A DNA stretch of 41,262 nt from NCBI GenBank assembly GCA_012729455.1, contig JAAYDC010000028.1, forward strand, positions 1 to 41,262, in the 5' to 3' direction. Position numbers and translations under genes: made by a program. This stretch comes from Chloroflexota bacterium. Its GTDB lineage: Bacteria > Chloroflexota > Anaerolineae > UBA1429. The notes below the pieces were generated by a model, which saw only the letters and a program-made list of their open reading frames with translations, was not told the DNA's origin and ran no database searches. This document shows positions 25,596 to 32,908 of this stretch, one piece after another. Positions within the stretch are counted from its first letter, which is position 1; each line of letters starts with the position of its first letter.

Positions 25596-25615
25596 GCGTT
25601 CAGTTGGGCGGCTGG

Positions 25616-26185
25616 TCAGGGGCGAGCGGTGCGGCGCGAGGCGTTACGGTAGGCCTGGCTGCGCACGCGGTCGATCTCTTCCAGCACGTCTTCGGGGTGC
25701 AGCTCGGTCTCGAGCTGTACGAGGGTCTCATCCTCGTTGTTGTCGATATCCATGCGGTCCTGGATGGCGTCCAGCATCTGGATCACGCGGGTGAGCTCAT
25801 ATTCGCTCAGCAGGCCGATCTGCAGCGCCAGGTCGGCATGGCGCTCGGCCTGTGCTTCCGAGCGGCGCTGGGTGATCAGCACAAAGATCGAGAGCACAAT
25901 CGCCTCGAGCGAGACCACGGTGGTGAGCATGTTGTAGGGGAAGGGGTCAAAGGGCGTGATGCCGAGATGCCCAGAGTTGATGATCAGCCAGGCCGCGAAA
26001 AAGAGGATGTTGATCACCAAAAAGCTGATGCGGCCGGTGTATTCGGTGATGGCATCCGCCAGGCGGCTGTACCAGGGGCGCGCCAGGTCGGCCTGGGTGC
26101 GCAGATGGATGATGGTGTGGATGTTGCGCTCCAGCACGTTGATCATGCCGGGCCGGTCATAGGGCGGGATATACTCCTCTGGCAT
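25616..26185 (-). CDS. DUF1003 membrane protein
   Basis: The protein has 189 residues from ATG 26185 behind AAGGAG. The DUF1003 pattern is clear: NIHTIIHLRTQADLARPWYSRLADAITEYTG before TM1 (ISFLVINILFFAAWLIIN), then FDPFPYNMLTTVVSLEAIVL as TM2 with FVLITQRRSEAQAERHADL directly after. The cytoplasmic tail (110-189) is acidic and helical. DUF1003 proteins are widespread; their role is not established. It follows the secreted protein gene at 26250 on the same strand, 64 bp away. Confidence 0.9.
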   Translation of the reverse strand: MPEEYIPPYDRPGMINVLERNIHTIIHLRTQADLARPWYSRLADAITEYTGRISFLVINILFFAAWLIINSGHLGITPFDPFPYNMLTTVVSLEAIVLSIFVLITQRRSEAQAERHADLALQIGLLSEYELTRVIQMLDAIQDRMDIDNNEDETLVQLETELHPEDVLEEIDRVRSQAYRNASRRTARP

Positions 26186-26249
26186 GCGGGGCTCCTTGAT
26201 GATGCTTGCTGGTACAAGTGTATGCCGGAGCGCCGCCTGTGCCAAAGCG

Positions 26250-26924
26250 TTATTGGCCGTTGATTACCAACGGCAGGAAGAGGATCTCGGTGTGGGTCTC
26301 GAGGGAGACCGAATCGATCGCTACCAGCAGGCCGCGGTTGGTTTCTCCGTTGGCGTCCGGCAGGTAGTGGCGAAAGGCGATGCGCCCAGTGGCCTCCGGC
26401 GGAAAGAGCCTGTCAAAGGCGCCATAGCGGCGCCATTCGGTGGGGTAGCCGCCCGCTGCCATCTGCTCGTTGATGTCGAGCAGGAGATGCGTAAAAACCC
26501 CCACCGATTCGGCGGTCGTGCCCACGTCGGTAGAAGCTCCCGAGACGCTCAGGCGCACCTGTAATCGGTCGGCGTAATAGGTCGTGAGCGCTTGGCGGGT
26601 ATAGAAACCGATCACCAGGATGTCGTTAAGGGGTATCTCGGGGCTGATCAGCCAATTCGAGATGGTGCCGCCCTCCGGCGCAGCGACGGTAAAGCTCGAG
26701 AGCATATAGGAGCCGGCCGACCCGGCCTGTGCCGCAAAGGTGTCAGCACTGCCCAGGCGCCACGAGGTGGTGCCCGCAGGCTCGGAGCGGTTGATCACCA
26801 GCCATCCCTCCGGCAGGCTCTCAAAGCCCTCCGTCAGCCACGGATCGGCGCCGGCCACGGTGACGACGCTGAACAACAGGCCGAGCAGCACGAACAGCAC
26901 GCGCAGGAGACGTTTTGTGCGCAT
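26250..26924 (-). CDS. Secreted choice-of-anchor J-like protein
   Basis: The protein has 224 residues from ATG 26924. It has a signal peptide at 1-26 (VLLGLLFSVVTVAGA). The body starts EGFESLPEGWLVINRSEPAGTTSW, the opening of the choice-of-anchor J / MAM-like beta-sandwich, and continues with NWLISPEIPLND and DSVSLETHT. The last residues FLPLVINGQ match the F/Y-L-P-L-V end motif often seen on secreted Chloroflexota proteins, which I suspect is a sorting or anchoring tail (inference). No enzyme motif is present. Confidence 0.7.
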   Translation of the reverse strand: MRTKRLLRVLFVLLGLLFSVVTVAGADPWLTEGFESLPEGWLVINRSEPAGTTSWRLGSADTFAAQAGSAGSYMLSSFTVAAPEGGTISNWLISPEIPLNDILVIGFYTRQALTTYYADRLQVRLSVSGASTDVGTTAESVGVFTHLLLDINEQMAAGGYPTEWRRYGAFDRLFPPEATGRIAFRHYLPDANGETNRGLLVAIDSVSLETHTEILFLPLVINGQ

Positions 26925-27029
26925 GTAGGGAGTCTAGCAGAGCGCGGTGAGGGGCGTCAAATTCGGCGGCTTGCGCGATTCATTCAATTGTGCTTGAATC
27001 AGTAAGACCTTTCCCCAAAGTAGGAGCAT

Positions 27030-28490
27030 ATGTACACCAAACTCACACTATTACATTCCAACGATATGCATGGCGATTTTCTTGAAGAAGCGGCGACCGG
27101 CAGCGGTACGCTGATCGGCGGGCTGGCACGCCTCTCCGGCTACATCAACCGTGTGCGTGCCGAAGAGGAAAACGTCCTGTATCTGGTTTCGGGCGATATG
27201 CTGCAGGGCTCGGTGATCGACACCGAATACCGCGGAATCTCGACGATCGAGATGATGAACTATCTGGCGCCCGACGCCGTCACGCTCGGCAACCACGAGT
27301 TCGACTATGGCCTGACGCACCTGCTCTTTCTAGAAAAGGTGGCCAACTTTCCGATCGTCAACGCCAACCTCTACATCCGCGGGGTCAACAAGCGCCTGAT
27401 GCGGCCCTATACCATCCTGCAGATAGCCGGCTGCAAGGTACTGCTGATCGGCGTGATCACCGACAAGGTGCTGCAGGATATCCGCAAGCAGGGCGCAGTG
27501 GGCTCTTTTATCACCCTTGAGGAAGCCTCCATCGAGATCGGCAAGATCATTGCCGCGCACCGGCGCGACGACATCGACCTGACGGTGATCATGACCCACA
27601 TCGGCCACGAATCGGATTGCGAACTGGCGAGCATGCTGCCGCCGGAATGGGGTGTCGACCTGATCATCGGCGGCCACTCGCACACCGTGCTGGAACGCCC
27701 GGACGAGGTCAACGGCATCCTCGTGGCGCAGGCCGGGGTGGGCACTGACCAGATCGGACGTTACGATCTGGAGCTCGACACCGACCGCAACTGCGTGGCC
27801 AACTGGCGCTGGCAACTGGTGCCGATCGACGAGCACTGCGCCGAGCCCGACCGCGAACTGGAGGCCTTTATCTCCGGTTATCATGACGAGGTGCAGGCCA
27901 AATACAACACTCTGCTCGTCAAGCTGGCCACCCGCCACACCCATCCGCACCGCGAGATCGAGACCAGCCTGGGCAACCTGCTGGCCGATTGTCTGGCCGA
28001 CGCCGCCGGGCTCGATATGATGCTGCTGGGTTCAGGATCGGTGCGCAGCGAGACGCTCGGGCCGGTGGTGACGCTGGGGCAGGCGCAAACCTGTTTCCCG
28101 TACGCCGACAAGCTGGTGCGCTGCAGCCTGACGGGAGCCCAGCTCGAACGCGTGTTTGCGCACTGGATGCGCCCCGACAACCGCACCGGCGAGGGCGAAT
28201 GCTACCAGGTAAGCGGCCGTTGGCGTGCCCTCTATGATAACGCCGCCCAACAGCTGGTAAGCCTGGAGTGCGACGGCCAGGCGGTCGATGCGGAGCGCGT
28301 CTACACGGTGGGCATTCAGGGCTACCAGATTGCCAACAGCCTCGACAACCTCAACCTGAGCGCCGAGGAACTCGCCAGTGTGCGGAAACCCTTTACCTAC
28401 AGTGCCGACGTGCAGAGCATGCTCTTTGAGTATTTGGGCAGCCACCAGAACCTGGCGCGCAATGTCGAGGGGCGCCTGACCTGGCGTTAG
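27030..28490 (+). CDS. Bifunctional UDP-sugar hydrolase/5'-nucleotidase family protein
   Basis: The protein has 486 residues from ATG 27030, with GTAGGAG upstream. Calcineurin-like metal motifs are all present: SNDMHG (10-15), SGDMLQGS, GNHEFD (87-92), THIGHE (189-194) and GGHSHT (214-219). The C-terminal half is the 5'-nucleotidase substrate domain (NLLADCLADAAGLDMMLLGSGSVRS, YADKLVRCSLTGAQL). It has no signal peptide, unlike periplasmic UshA, so it resembles cytoplasmic YunD-type enzymes. It should hydrolyse nucleotides or related phosphoesters using two metal ions. It appears to be monocistronic. Confidence 0.93.
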   Translation: MYTKLTLLHSNDMHGDFLEEAATGSGTLIGGLARLSGYINRVRAEEENVLYLVSGDMLQGSVIDTEYRGISTIEMMNYLAPDAVTLGNHEFDYGLTHLLFLEKVANFPIVNANLYIRGVNKRLMRPYTILQIAGCKVLLIGVITDKVLQDIRKQGAVGSFITLEEASIEIGKIIAAHRRDDIDLTVIMTHIGHESDCELASMLPPEWGVDLIIGGHSHTVLERPDEVNGILVAQAGVGTDQIGRYDLELDTDRNCVANWRWQLVPIDEHCAEPDRELEAFISGYHDEVQAKYNTLLVKLATRHTHPHREIETSLGNLLADCLADAAGLDMMLLGSGSVRSETLGPVVTLGQAQTCFPYADKLVRCSLTGAQLERVFAHWMRPDNRTGEGECYQVSGRWRALYDNAAQQLVSLECDGQAVDAERVYTVGIQGYQIANSLDNLNLSAEELASVRKPFTYSADVQSMLFEYLGSHQNLARNVEGRLTWR

Positions 28491-28556
28491 TTCCAATCCC
28501 CGAGTTTTTCTCCCGGGTGGGTGGTACATGGGCAGAACACCCGGGAGAGCAAATCT

Positions 28557-29120
28557 ATGCCCATCCGCGACTGGCTGCTCGATACCTTTTTCCGCAATGC
28601 CGTCGATGAACGCCTTCGCCTGAGCCTGCCGGCCAGAGACGCCCCCTCCGCGGGCTGGCGCGGGCTCAACCGCCCGGCGCTCGAGCCGCCCTGGCACACC
28701 CAGCGCGAACTACTGGAAGACGCCGTGCGTCTGGCCGCCACCAATCCGCTGGCGGCCAGGATTGTAAAGCTCAGCGTCGATTTCACCGTCGGGCAGGGCT
28801 TTGAGCTGGTGGGCGACCCCTGGGCGCGCGCCTTTTTCTACGATCCCTCCAACCGCCTGAGTGCCCGCGTGCGCAGCCGGGCCAGCGAGCTGGCTGTGTG
28901 TGGCGAGCTCTTTGTGGTGCTTTCGCGCAACGTCGGGGGCCCGATGACCTATGTGCGCGAGGTCAGCGCGCGCCTGATCGACCGCGTCGAGACCTCGCCC
29001 GACGACCGCGAGCGCGAGCTCGGCTACCATCAGCAGACAGATACCCCCGAGGGGCGCAGCTGGCCCACGCACACCGCGCGCGGGGTGTATGAATCGCGTC
29101 TGACGCTCGGGCTGAGATAG
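28557..29120 (+). pseudogene. Truncated phage-portal-like protein
   Basis: The product has 187 residues from ATG 28557 behind GGGAGA. LLEDAVRLAATNPLAARIVKLSVDFTVGQGFEL matches the N-terminal region of tailed-phage portal proteins (NP-x-A-x-R-I-V-x-L-x-x-D-F-x-V-G-x-G). Residues 95-150 (RVRSRASELAVCGELFVVLSRN) continue the same pattern. Portals normally have 400 or more residues; this frame stops at 29120, at the left end of a 14-bp direct repeat that bounds the ASCH gene. No terminase or capsid gene is nearby, so it is a prophage remnant. Confidence 0.6.
29103..29116. repeat. 14-bp direct repeat, left copy
   Basis: ACGCTCGGGCTGAG lies in the last codons of the portal-like frame. The identical 14 bases recur at 29615-29628, so the two copies bracket the ASCH gene. 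Confidence 0.75.
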
Positions 29121-29125
29121 ATAAG

Positions 29126-29542
29126 CTATCCAGATATCTCGAACAGGAGCGGAATCGGATCAGTCTCTTCCAGTAGGTAAGGATAGTCGAATTCAAACAG
29201 TCCCAGCTTACCCTTACAGGGGCAGGGTTTAAGGACGCGCGGGTTAGCCAGCACCCAGCCAAAGGGACCATTGAACCAATCACTATCGTGCCATTCCACG
29301 CAATCCACCACATCAACGATGCCAACAATGCAACCAGTCAGCATCCTGGGCGGTGCAGTAACCTTTGGGTAAGCCTTTCTGATAACCTTGTTCGCCCACG
29401 CAATATCCCGTTTATCGCTGCGCAAGCCAGCCTGGATGAGAAGCGGCCCACGGTAGCTGGTTGCCCAAGAGCGATTTTCTATATCTTTTGAGCCCTCAAC
29501 AATCAGCCAGGCCCAAGGCTGTCGCACTGATATTGCTTTCAT
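29126..29542 (-). CDS. ASCH-domain protein
   Basis: The protein has 138 residues from ATG 29542. The ASCH/PUA-like opening MKAISVRQPWAWLIVEGSKD is followed by IENRSWATSYRGPLLIQAG (Arg and Tyr of the domain), TGCIVGIVDVVDCVEW and GPFGWVLANPRVLKP. ASCH domains bind RNA or modified nucleosides, and some are N4-acetylcytidine amidohydrolases. The E-N-R-S-W pattern fits the single-domain phage and host type. The Shine-Dalgarno is weak. The gene and its flanks are more AT-rich than the neighbours and lie between 14-bp direct repeats, so I read it as an inserted cassette. Confidence 0.85.
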   Translation of the reverse strand: MKAISVRQPWAWLIVEGSKDIENRSWATSYRGPLLIQAGLRSDKRDIAWANKVIRKAYPKVTAPPRMLTGCIVGIVDVVDCVEWHDSDWFNGPFGWVLANPRVLKPCPCKGKLGLFEFDYPYLLEETDPIPLLFEISG

Positions 29543-29614
29543 GTCCGCACTATATCAGATCCATATACCCTGTCAATGGGAATGCCGGGCTTGGCCTGGA
29601 GGTGTTATCACCAA

Positions 29615-29628
29615 ACGCTCGGGCTGAG
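29615..29628. repeat. 14-bp direct repeat, right copy
   Basis: ACGCTCGGGCTGAG is identical to 29103-29116. Just inside the copies are GATAAGCTATCCAG (29120-29133) and, inverted, CTGGAGGTGTTATC (29596-29609), matching at 10 of 14 positions. Confidence 0.7.
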
Positions 29629-29635
29629 TTAACCA

Positions 29636-29664
29636 TTGCGCAGCAAGCGGCGGGGTGCTATGCT
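29636..29664 (+). promoter_or_regulatory. Possible sigma-70 promoter
   Basis: TTGCGC (29636-29641), 17-bp spacer, TATGCT (29659-29664), about 110 bp before the small ORF at 29774. Confidence 0.4.
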
Positions 29665-29773
29665 GTGGGTATGCCGGAGCGAAATGAGGGTATCTCGGCG
29701 ATGAGCAGCCAACCGCACAGCGGCGCAGCGCGAGAGCCGCCAGCCGGGCTCGTCGCCCAACGGGATGCGCCGC

Positions 29774-29938
29774 ATGACGGAGTTTCCCACCCTCACCTTT
29801 TTCGCCAGCAAAGCCGACGCGGATGCCTATTGGGCGTGGCTGGTGTCAGAGAAAAAGTATTATGATACCGATCCCGACTGGCGCTGGCAGGGCTATGGCC
29901 GCTATGAGAAATCGCGCCGCCTCGGCTGGCCGTATTAG
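29774..29938 (+). CDS. Small protein of unknown family, copy 1 (54 aa)
   Basis: The frame runs from ATG 29774 (or ATG 29765, three codons earlier) to TAG 29936. It reads MTEFPTLTFFASKADADAYW, then WLVSEKKYYDTDPDWRWQGY and GRYEKSRRLGWPY. The Trp/Tyr-rich composition and normal codon use argue that it is coding. A diverged relative with the same A-D-A-x-A-Y-W and W-H/R-W-Q-G-Y-G motifs lies at 31605-31727, on the other side of the glycosidase-like gene. It is near a portal remnant and may be of phage origin. An intrinsic terminator follows. Confidence 0.5.
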   Translation: MTEFPTLTFFASKADADAYWAWLVSEKKYYDTDPDWRWQGYGRYEKSRRLGWPY

Positions 29939-29995
29939 TGTATTCATTCGGTAAAATACATGCCATAGCGCGATACATCCGCCCCTGACGATTCG

Positions 29996-30016
29996 AGCGC
30001 CTGCGAGGCGCTTTTT
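29996..30016 (+). terminator. Intrinsic terminator
   Basis: AGCGCC (29996-30001), loop TGCGA, GGCGCT (30007-30012), then TTTTTCTTT. It follows the small ORF ending at 29938. Confidence 0.75.
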
Positions 30017-30136
30017 CTTTACGTGAAAAGGTGAGATAGGCGTATGATATACTAAAGATACAGGAACAAGTTACAGGAGATTGTACCCAAGAATATATCT
30101 CTAGTTGTTACGCAGTACTTTAAGGAGTTGCTGATT

Positions 30137-31606
30137 ATGGACAGGATCAAGATTGGATCGCGCAGAGAAGTGTGCTGGGATGAATACCTGATCGATCAAG
30201 CCCAGGATGTTCGCGTACAGATGCATCATCCAGAGTTTCGGAATGTTGTTTTGGATTGCAATGCTCCCTGGGAAGGTAATCGCTGCGGTTATTTTGTGCT
30301 CTTGAACGATCAGGGGCAATTTCGTCTTTACTATCGTGGTCTGAATTATGATATCGATCAGGATGCAAAGCCGATCAAACACTTTCCGGCTACGATGTGC
30401 TATGCCGAGAGCAGCGACGGCAAAAGTTTCCAGCGTGTTCCGGTTCGCAAGATTCCGTTTTGGGGAACGACGGACAACAATATTCTTTTGAACACGATCC
30501 GCGACAACATGTTTTTTTTCAAAGATACCAATCCGGATTGCGCATCTGAGGCTTTATATAAAGGACTAGCCGAAGACAAACAGGCACTGTGGCTTTATGA
30601 AAGTGCTGATGGAGTAAACTTTGAGAAAAAGCGGATGCTGATCAACGATGGTGCGTACGATTCGATGAACGTAGCCTTTTGGGATGCGATTTCCGAACAG
30701 TATTTTTTGTTCTACCGGGGAATTCACGGTGCGGGGACGGAGGGTGGAAAATGGACGGCACAACAGGGCAGCGCACGGCACACTTCAAGTGTCCGGGATG
30801 TGCGGGTCAGGACCTCTAAAGACTTTGTGACCTGGTCAGAACCGCAGATGATTCGCTTTGATCCGGCGCGGGACGACTTGGAATTATATACGAATCAGGT
30901 GCAGCCTTACTATCGGGCCAAGCACATGTTCATCGGTTTTCCGACGCGTTATACCGATCGTTATAAAGACACGCAGAATTTTGCTTATCTGCCGGACAAA
31001 GAGCATCGTGGCCGGTTAATTCGGGCGGAAGGACGCACGGGGACGGCAATGACCGACGCGGCTGTAATGACTTCCCGAGATGGTTTGTACTTTCGCCGTA
31101 CAGAAGAAGCGTTTCTGACTCCGGGCATCGAGCGTGACTGGAACTGGTATTATGGCGACTGCTATTTTGCTTATGGTATGGCAGAAACCGACGGAGACCG
31201 TCCCGGTTCGCCCAGGGAGATATCCATGTATGCAGGGGGTGATTACGGTGTCAACTCTGTCAAGCTGTGCCGGTATGCCATTCGCCTGGACGGTTTCTTT
31301 TCTTGGCGCTGTGATTACCAGCCCGGTACGGTTGTAACCAAACCGCTGATTTTTGACGGGGGTATACTGTCGATTAACTTTGCCACCTCTGCCTTGGGTT
31401 ATATCCGCATTCGGTTGTTGTCAGAGGACGGCACGCCGATAGACGGCTTTGATTCCGGGCGGTTGTTTGGCGACAGCGTGGATCGCCCGGTAGATTTTCA
31501 GGGGGATCTTGCTATCCTGGCAGAGAAGCCAGTCCGTATGGAAATAACCATGAGTGATGCGGACCTTTATTCGTTCAGATTTACACCGAAAGTCAATTTG
31601 TGCTGA
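30137..31606 (+). CDS. GH32/GH43-like beta-propeller protein, probably transferred
   Basis: The protein has 489 residues from ATG 30137, with AAGGAG nine bases upstream. The start CWDEYLIDQAQDVRVQMHHP and APWEGNRCGYFVLLNDQGQF are the pattern of large hypothetical proteins often annotated as GH32-like in Planctomycetes and Lentisphaerae (F-x-D-x-Y-L-I-D, P-W-E-G-N). Propeller-type strands follow, for example WLYESADGVNFEK, RVRTSKDFVTWSEP and VMTSRDGLYFRR, and a beta-sandwich C-terminus. It has no signal peptide. The gene is visibly richer in A/T than most of the window and lies between two relatives of one small gene, so horizontal gain is likely. It probably acts on a plant or microbial sugar; the substrate is unknown. 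Confidence 0.72.
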   Translation: MDRIKIGSRREVCWDEYLIDQAQDVRVQMHHPEFRNVVLDCNAPWEGNRCGYFVLLNDQGQFRLYYRGLNYDIDQDAKPIKHFPATMCYAESSDGKSFQRVPVRKIPFWGTTDNNILLNTIRDNMFFFKDTNPDCASEALYKGLAEDKQALWLYESADGVNFEKKRMLINDGAYDSMNVAFWDAISEQYFLFYRGIHGAGTEGGKWTAQQGSARHTSSVRDVRVRTSKDFVTWSEPQMIRFDPARDDLELYTNQVQPYYRAKHMFIGFPTRYTDRYKDTQNFAYLPDKEHRGRLIRAEGRTGTAMTDAAVMTSRDGLYFRRTEEAFLTPGIERDWNWYYGDCYFAYGMAETDGDRPGSPREISMYAGGDYGVNSVKLCRYAIRLDGFFSWRCDYQPGTVVTKPLIFDGGILSINFATSALGYIRIRLLSEDGTPIDGFDSGRLFGDSVDRPVDFQGDLAILAEKPVRMEITMSDADLYSFRFTPKVNLC

Positions 31607-31727
31607 TGGAGCCGACGCGGCTGCTTACTGGGAAACGGTGGCAGAGTGCAGCAGCATCCAGCGTTATCCCAACTGGCACTGGCAGGGCTATGGCAATTAT
31701 GACGTTCTTGATGGCACGCGGCGCTAG
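31605..31727 (+). pseudogene. Fragment related to the 54-residue protein, copy 2
   Basis: The frame immediately overlaps the stop of the preceding gene and reads DGADAAAYWETVAECSSIQR then YPNWHWQGYGNYDVLDGTRR. It aligns with SKADADAYW...DPDWRWQGYGRY of copy 1 and shares the 11 bases AGCCGACGCGG. The N-terminus is missing at the junction with the glycosidase-like gene, suggesting that gene arrived inside or beside it. Confidence 0.45.
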
Positions 31728-31955
31728 GCGCTGAACCTGTGCCGCTGCATGATAGGACCACCGCGCGCGACGAGCGCTGTGGCGGTGGGTAGCTTTTGTC
31801 TCATTCAGAGCTTGTATAATCGCTTCGGGCCTTTGGCAGATATCAGGTGCATCAGCCCGCTGGAAAGGAGCGGTATCCGCCTGGGCTAAACCACCATCCG
31901 CCGACGACCTTTGCAGAGCTGCTGGTTCGTTTCCGTCGATACAAGTAGGCCGGGT

Positions 31956-32588
31956 TTACAGCAGCGGATCGATGAGCGTCTCGCGGATGTTCTGTAGCAG
32001 TTCCTGCTGGGCGCAGGGGTTGGCATCCGCGGGGAGGGTGATGTGGATGTGCACGTGCACCCCGCCGGTGCGCGTTAGCGTCAGCGCCTCGTTCGCGGGG
32101 ACGGGCGCCGGCTCGCCGGGGGGCGGCGTGTAGGGTTCAGTGTTGTTGCGCGGGGCATCGCCGCTCAGCCGGCCGGCGGTTTCAGCCAGCACCTGAAAGG
32201 TGCGCGCCTGCAAACGCGAGACCTTGGCCGAGGTGCCGTCCGCTTGGGCAAAATAGGTCGCTAGATCGCTGGTGGGCAGGCTCCAGGCGTGCTCGCCGCG
32301 GATCTCGAACAGGTCGCGATAGTGGCTCATCAGGTGTGCGGCCAGCCCAGCCTGGAAGGCGCTCTCGGAGGTCATCTGAAAGAGCGCTGCCGCCTGCGCC
32401 GTGCGCCGGCCAGTATCATCGATAAACCCGAGGTTGCGGATGATCGATAGCGTGGCGCATTCGTTGCGCGGGGCGATCCCCAGCTTTTTCAGCGTCTCGC
32501 TCGAAAGCTGGGCCGGAAAGTTGCTGCGCAGGGCCTGCACGAGCTGGTATACATAAGTTGGGGCAGTCCCATAAGGATACGTTGCCAT
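31956..32588 (-). CDS. DUF5343 family protein, leaderless-type start
   Basis: The protein has 210 residues from ATG 32588. Residues 5-150 match DUF5343: YGTAPTYVYQLVQALRSNFP, then ETLKKLGIAPRN, LSIIRNLGFIDDTGRRT and LMSHYRDLFEIRGEHAWSL. Family members share this helical fold; the function is not established. The tail (155-210) has a Pro-rich stretch and VHVHIHITLPADANPCAQQE. There is no Shine-Dalgarno. Instead a promoter lies so close that transcription should start at the ATG. It is divergent from the RNA gene candidate at 32684. Confidence 0.8.
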   Translation of the reverse strand: MATYPYGTAPTYVYQLVQALRSNFPAQLSSETLKKLGIAPRNECATLSIIRNLGFIDDTGRRTAQAAALFQMTSESAFQAGLAAHLMSHYRDLFEIRGEHAWSLPTSDLATYFAQADGTSAKVSRLQARTFQVLAETAGRLSGDAPRNNTEPYTPPPGEPAPVPANEALTLTRTGGVHVHIHITLPADANPCAQQELLQNIRETLIDPLL

Positions 32589-32594
32589 ACGCGT

Positions 32595-32622
32595 ATTCTA
32601 GCACATTTGCCGCCAGACACAA
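32595..32622 (-). promoter_or_regulatory. Leaderless promoter of the DUF5343 gene
   Basis: On the minus strand TTGTGT (32617-32622), 16-bp spacer, TAGAAT (32595-32600), ending only six bases before the ATG. Two direct copies of CACAAAAT (32618-32625 and 32637-32644) lie between this and the divergent RNA promoter. Confidence 0.5.
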
Positions 32623-32648
32623 AATGTTTGTCGCATCACAAAATATAA

Positions 32649-32677
32649 TTGACAAGTCAGTTCGCATCTGCTATAAT
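32649..32677 (+). promoter_or_regulatory. Perfect consensus sigma-70 promoter
   Basis: TTGACA (32649-32654), exactly 17 bp, TATAAT (32672-32677). Both hexamers are full consensus, which is rare for protein genes and typical of stable RNA genes. The start is expected near 32684. Confidence 0.85.
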
Positions 32678-32683
32678 GCGGCT

Positions 32684-32905
32684 TGTGTAGTTGAGGGGGG
32701 TGTACTTGGGGTAATCTCCGGTTGGGAAGGAACCCGGCTGGGCCTCAACCGCACATAAAGACGGCTGGGATAATTCGGCATTGAAGCAGCACCTTGGGGG
32801 AAGGTGCTGCCCGCTCAGGGTACCTCTGGCGTCGCGTAATACATCCGGCGCCAGAGCTGAGCGGCTCAAATGACAAACCAGGCACGCATCGCGTGCCTGG
32901 TTTTT
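32684..32905 (+). ncRNA. Structured small RNA candidate, about 220 nt
   Basis: There is no credible ORF, but a perfect promoter lies before it and an intrinsic terminator after it. Four helices can be seen. H1: GTTGAGG (32690-32696) with CCTCAAC (32743-32749), with CCGGTT/AACCCGG inside. H2: GCAGCACCTT (32786-32795) with AAGGTGCTGC (32801-32810) and a GGGGG loop. H3: CCGCTCAG (32811-32818) with CTGAGCGG (32857-32864), containing CTCTGGCG (32824-32831) with CGCCAGAG (32849-32856). H4 is the terminator. It does not fit RNase P, tmRNA, SRP or 6S RNA as I know them, nor a riboswitch, because the following gene is on the other strand. The function is unknown. Confidence 0.7.
32875..32905 (+). terminator. 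Intrinsic terminator of the RNA gene
   Basis: A 13-bp stem (32875-32887 with 32891-32903) has an ATC loop and ends in TTTTT (32901-32905). It may also help stop the convergent SDR operon. Confidence 0.9.
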
Positions 32906-32908
32906 GTT

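Noticed and set aside
28510-28547. Hairpin CTCCCGGGTG/CACCCGGGAG after the 5'-nucleotidase gene as a terminator
   Set aside because: A 10-bp stem is present but no T tract follows on the plus strand, and the minus strand has A's there; left as an unexplained structure.
31790-31955. Possible gene or promoter between the copy-2 fragment and DUF5343 (TATAAT near 31815, and a short frame ending FAELLVRFRRYK)
   Set aside because: No proper -35 spacing, and the frame is only about 25 codons; not enough to call.
32558-32758. Plus-strand 66-codon frame over the RNA promoter
   Set aside because: It runs through the perfect TTGACA/TATAAT promoter and the DUF5343 start, so it would not be transcribed as one unit; no coding character.
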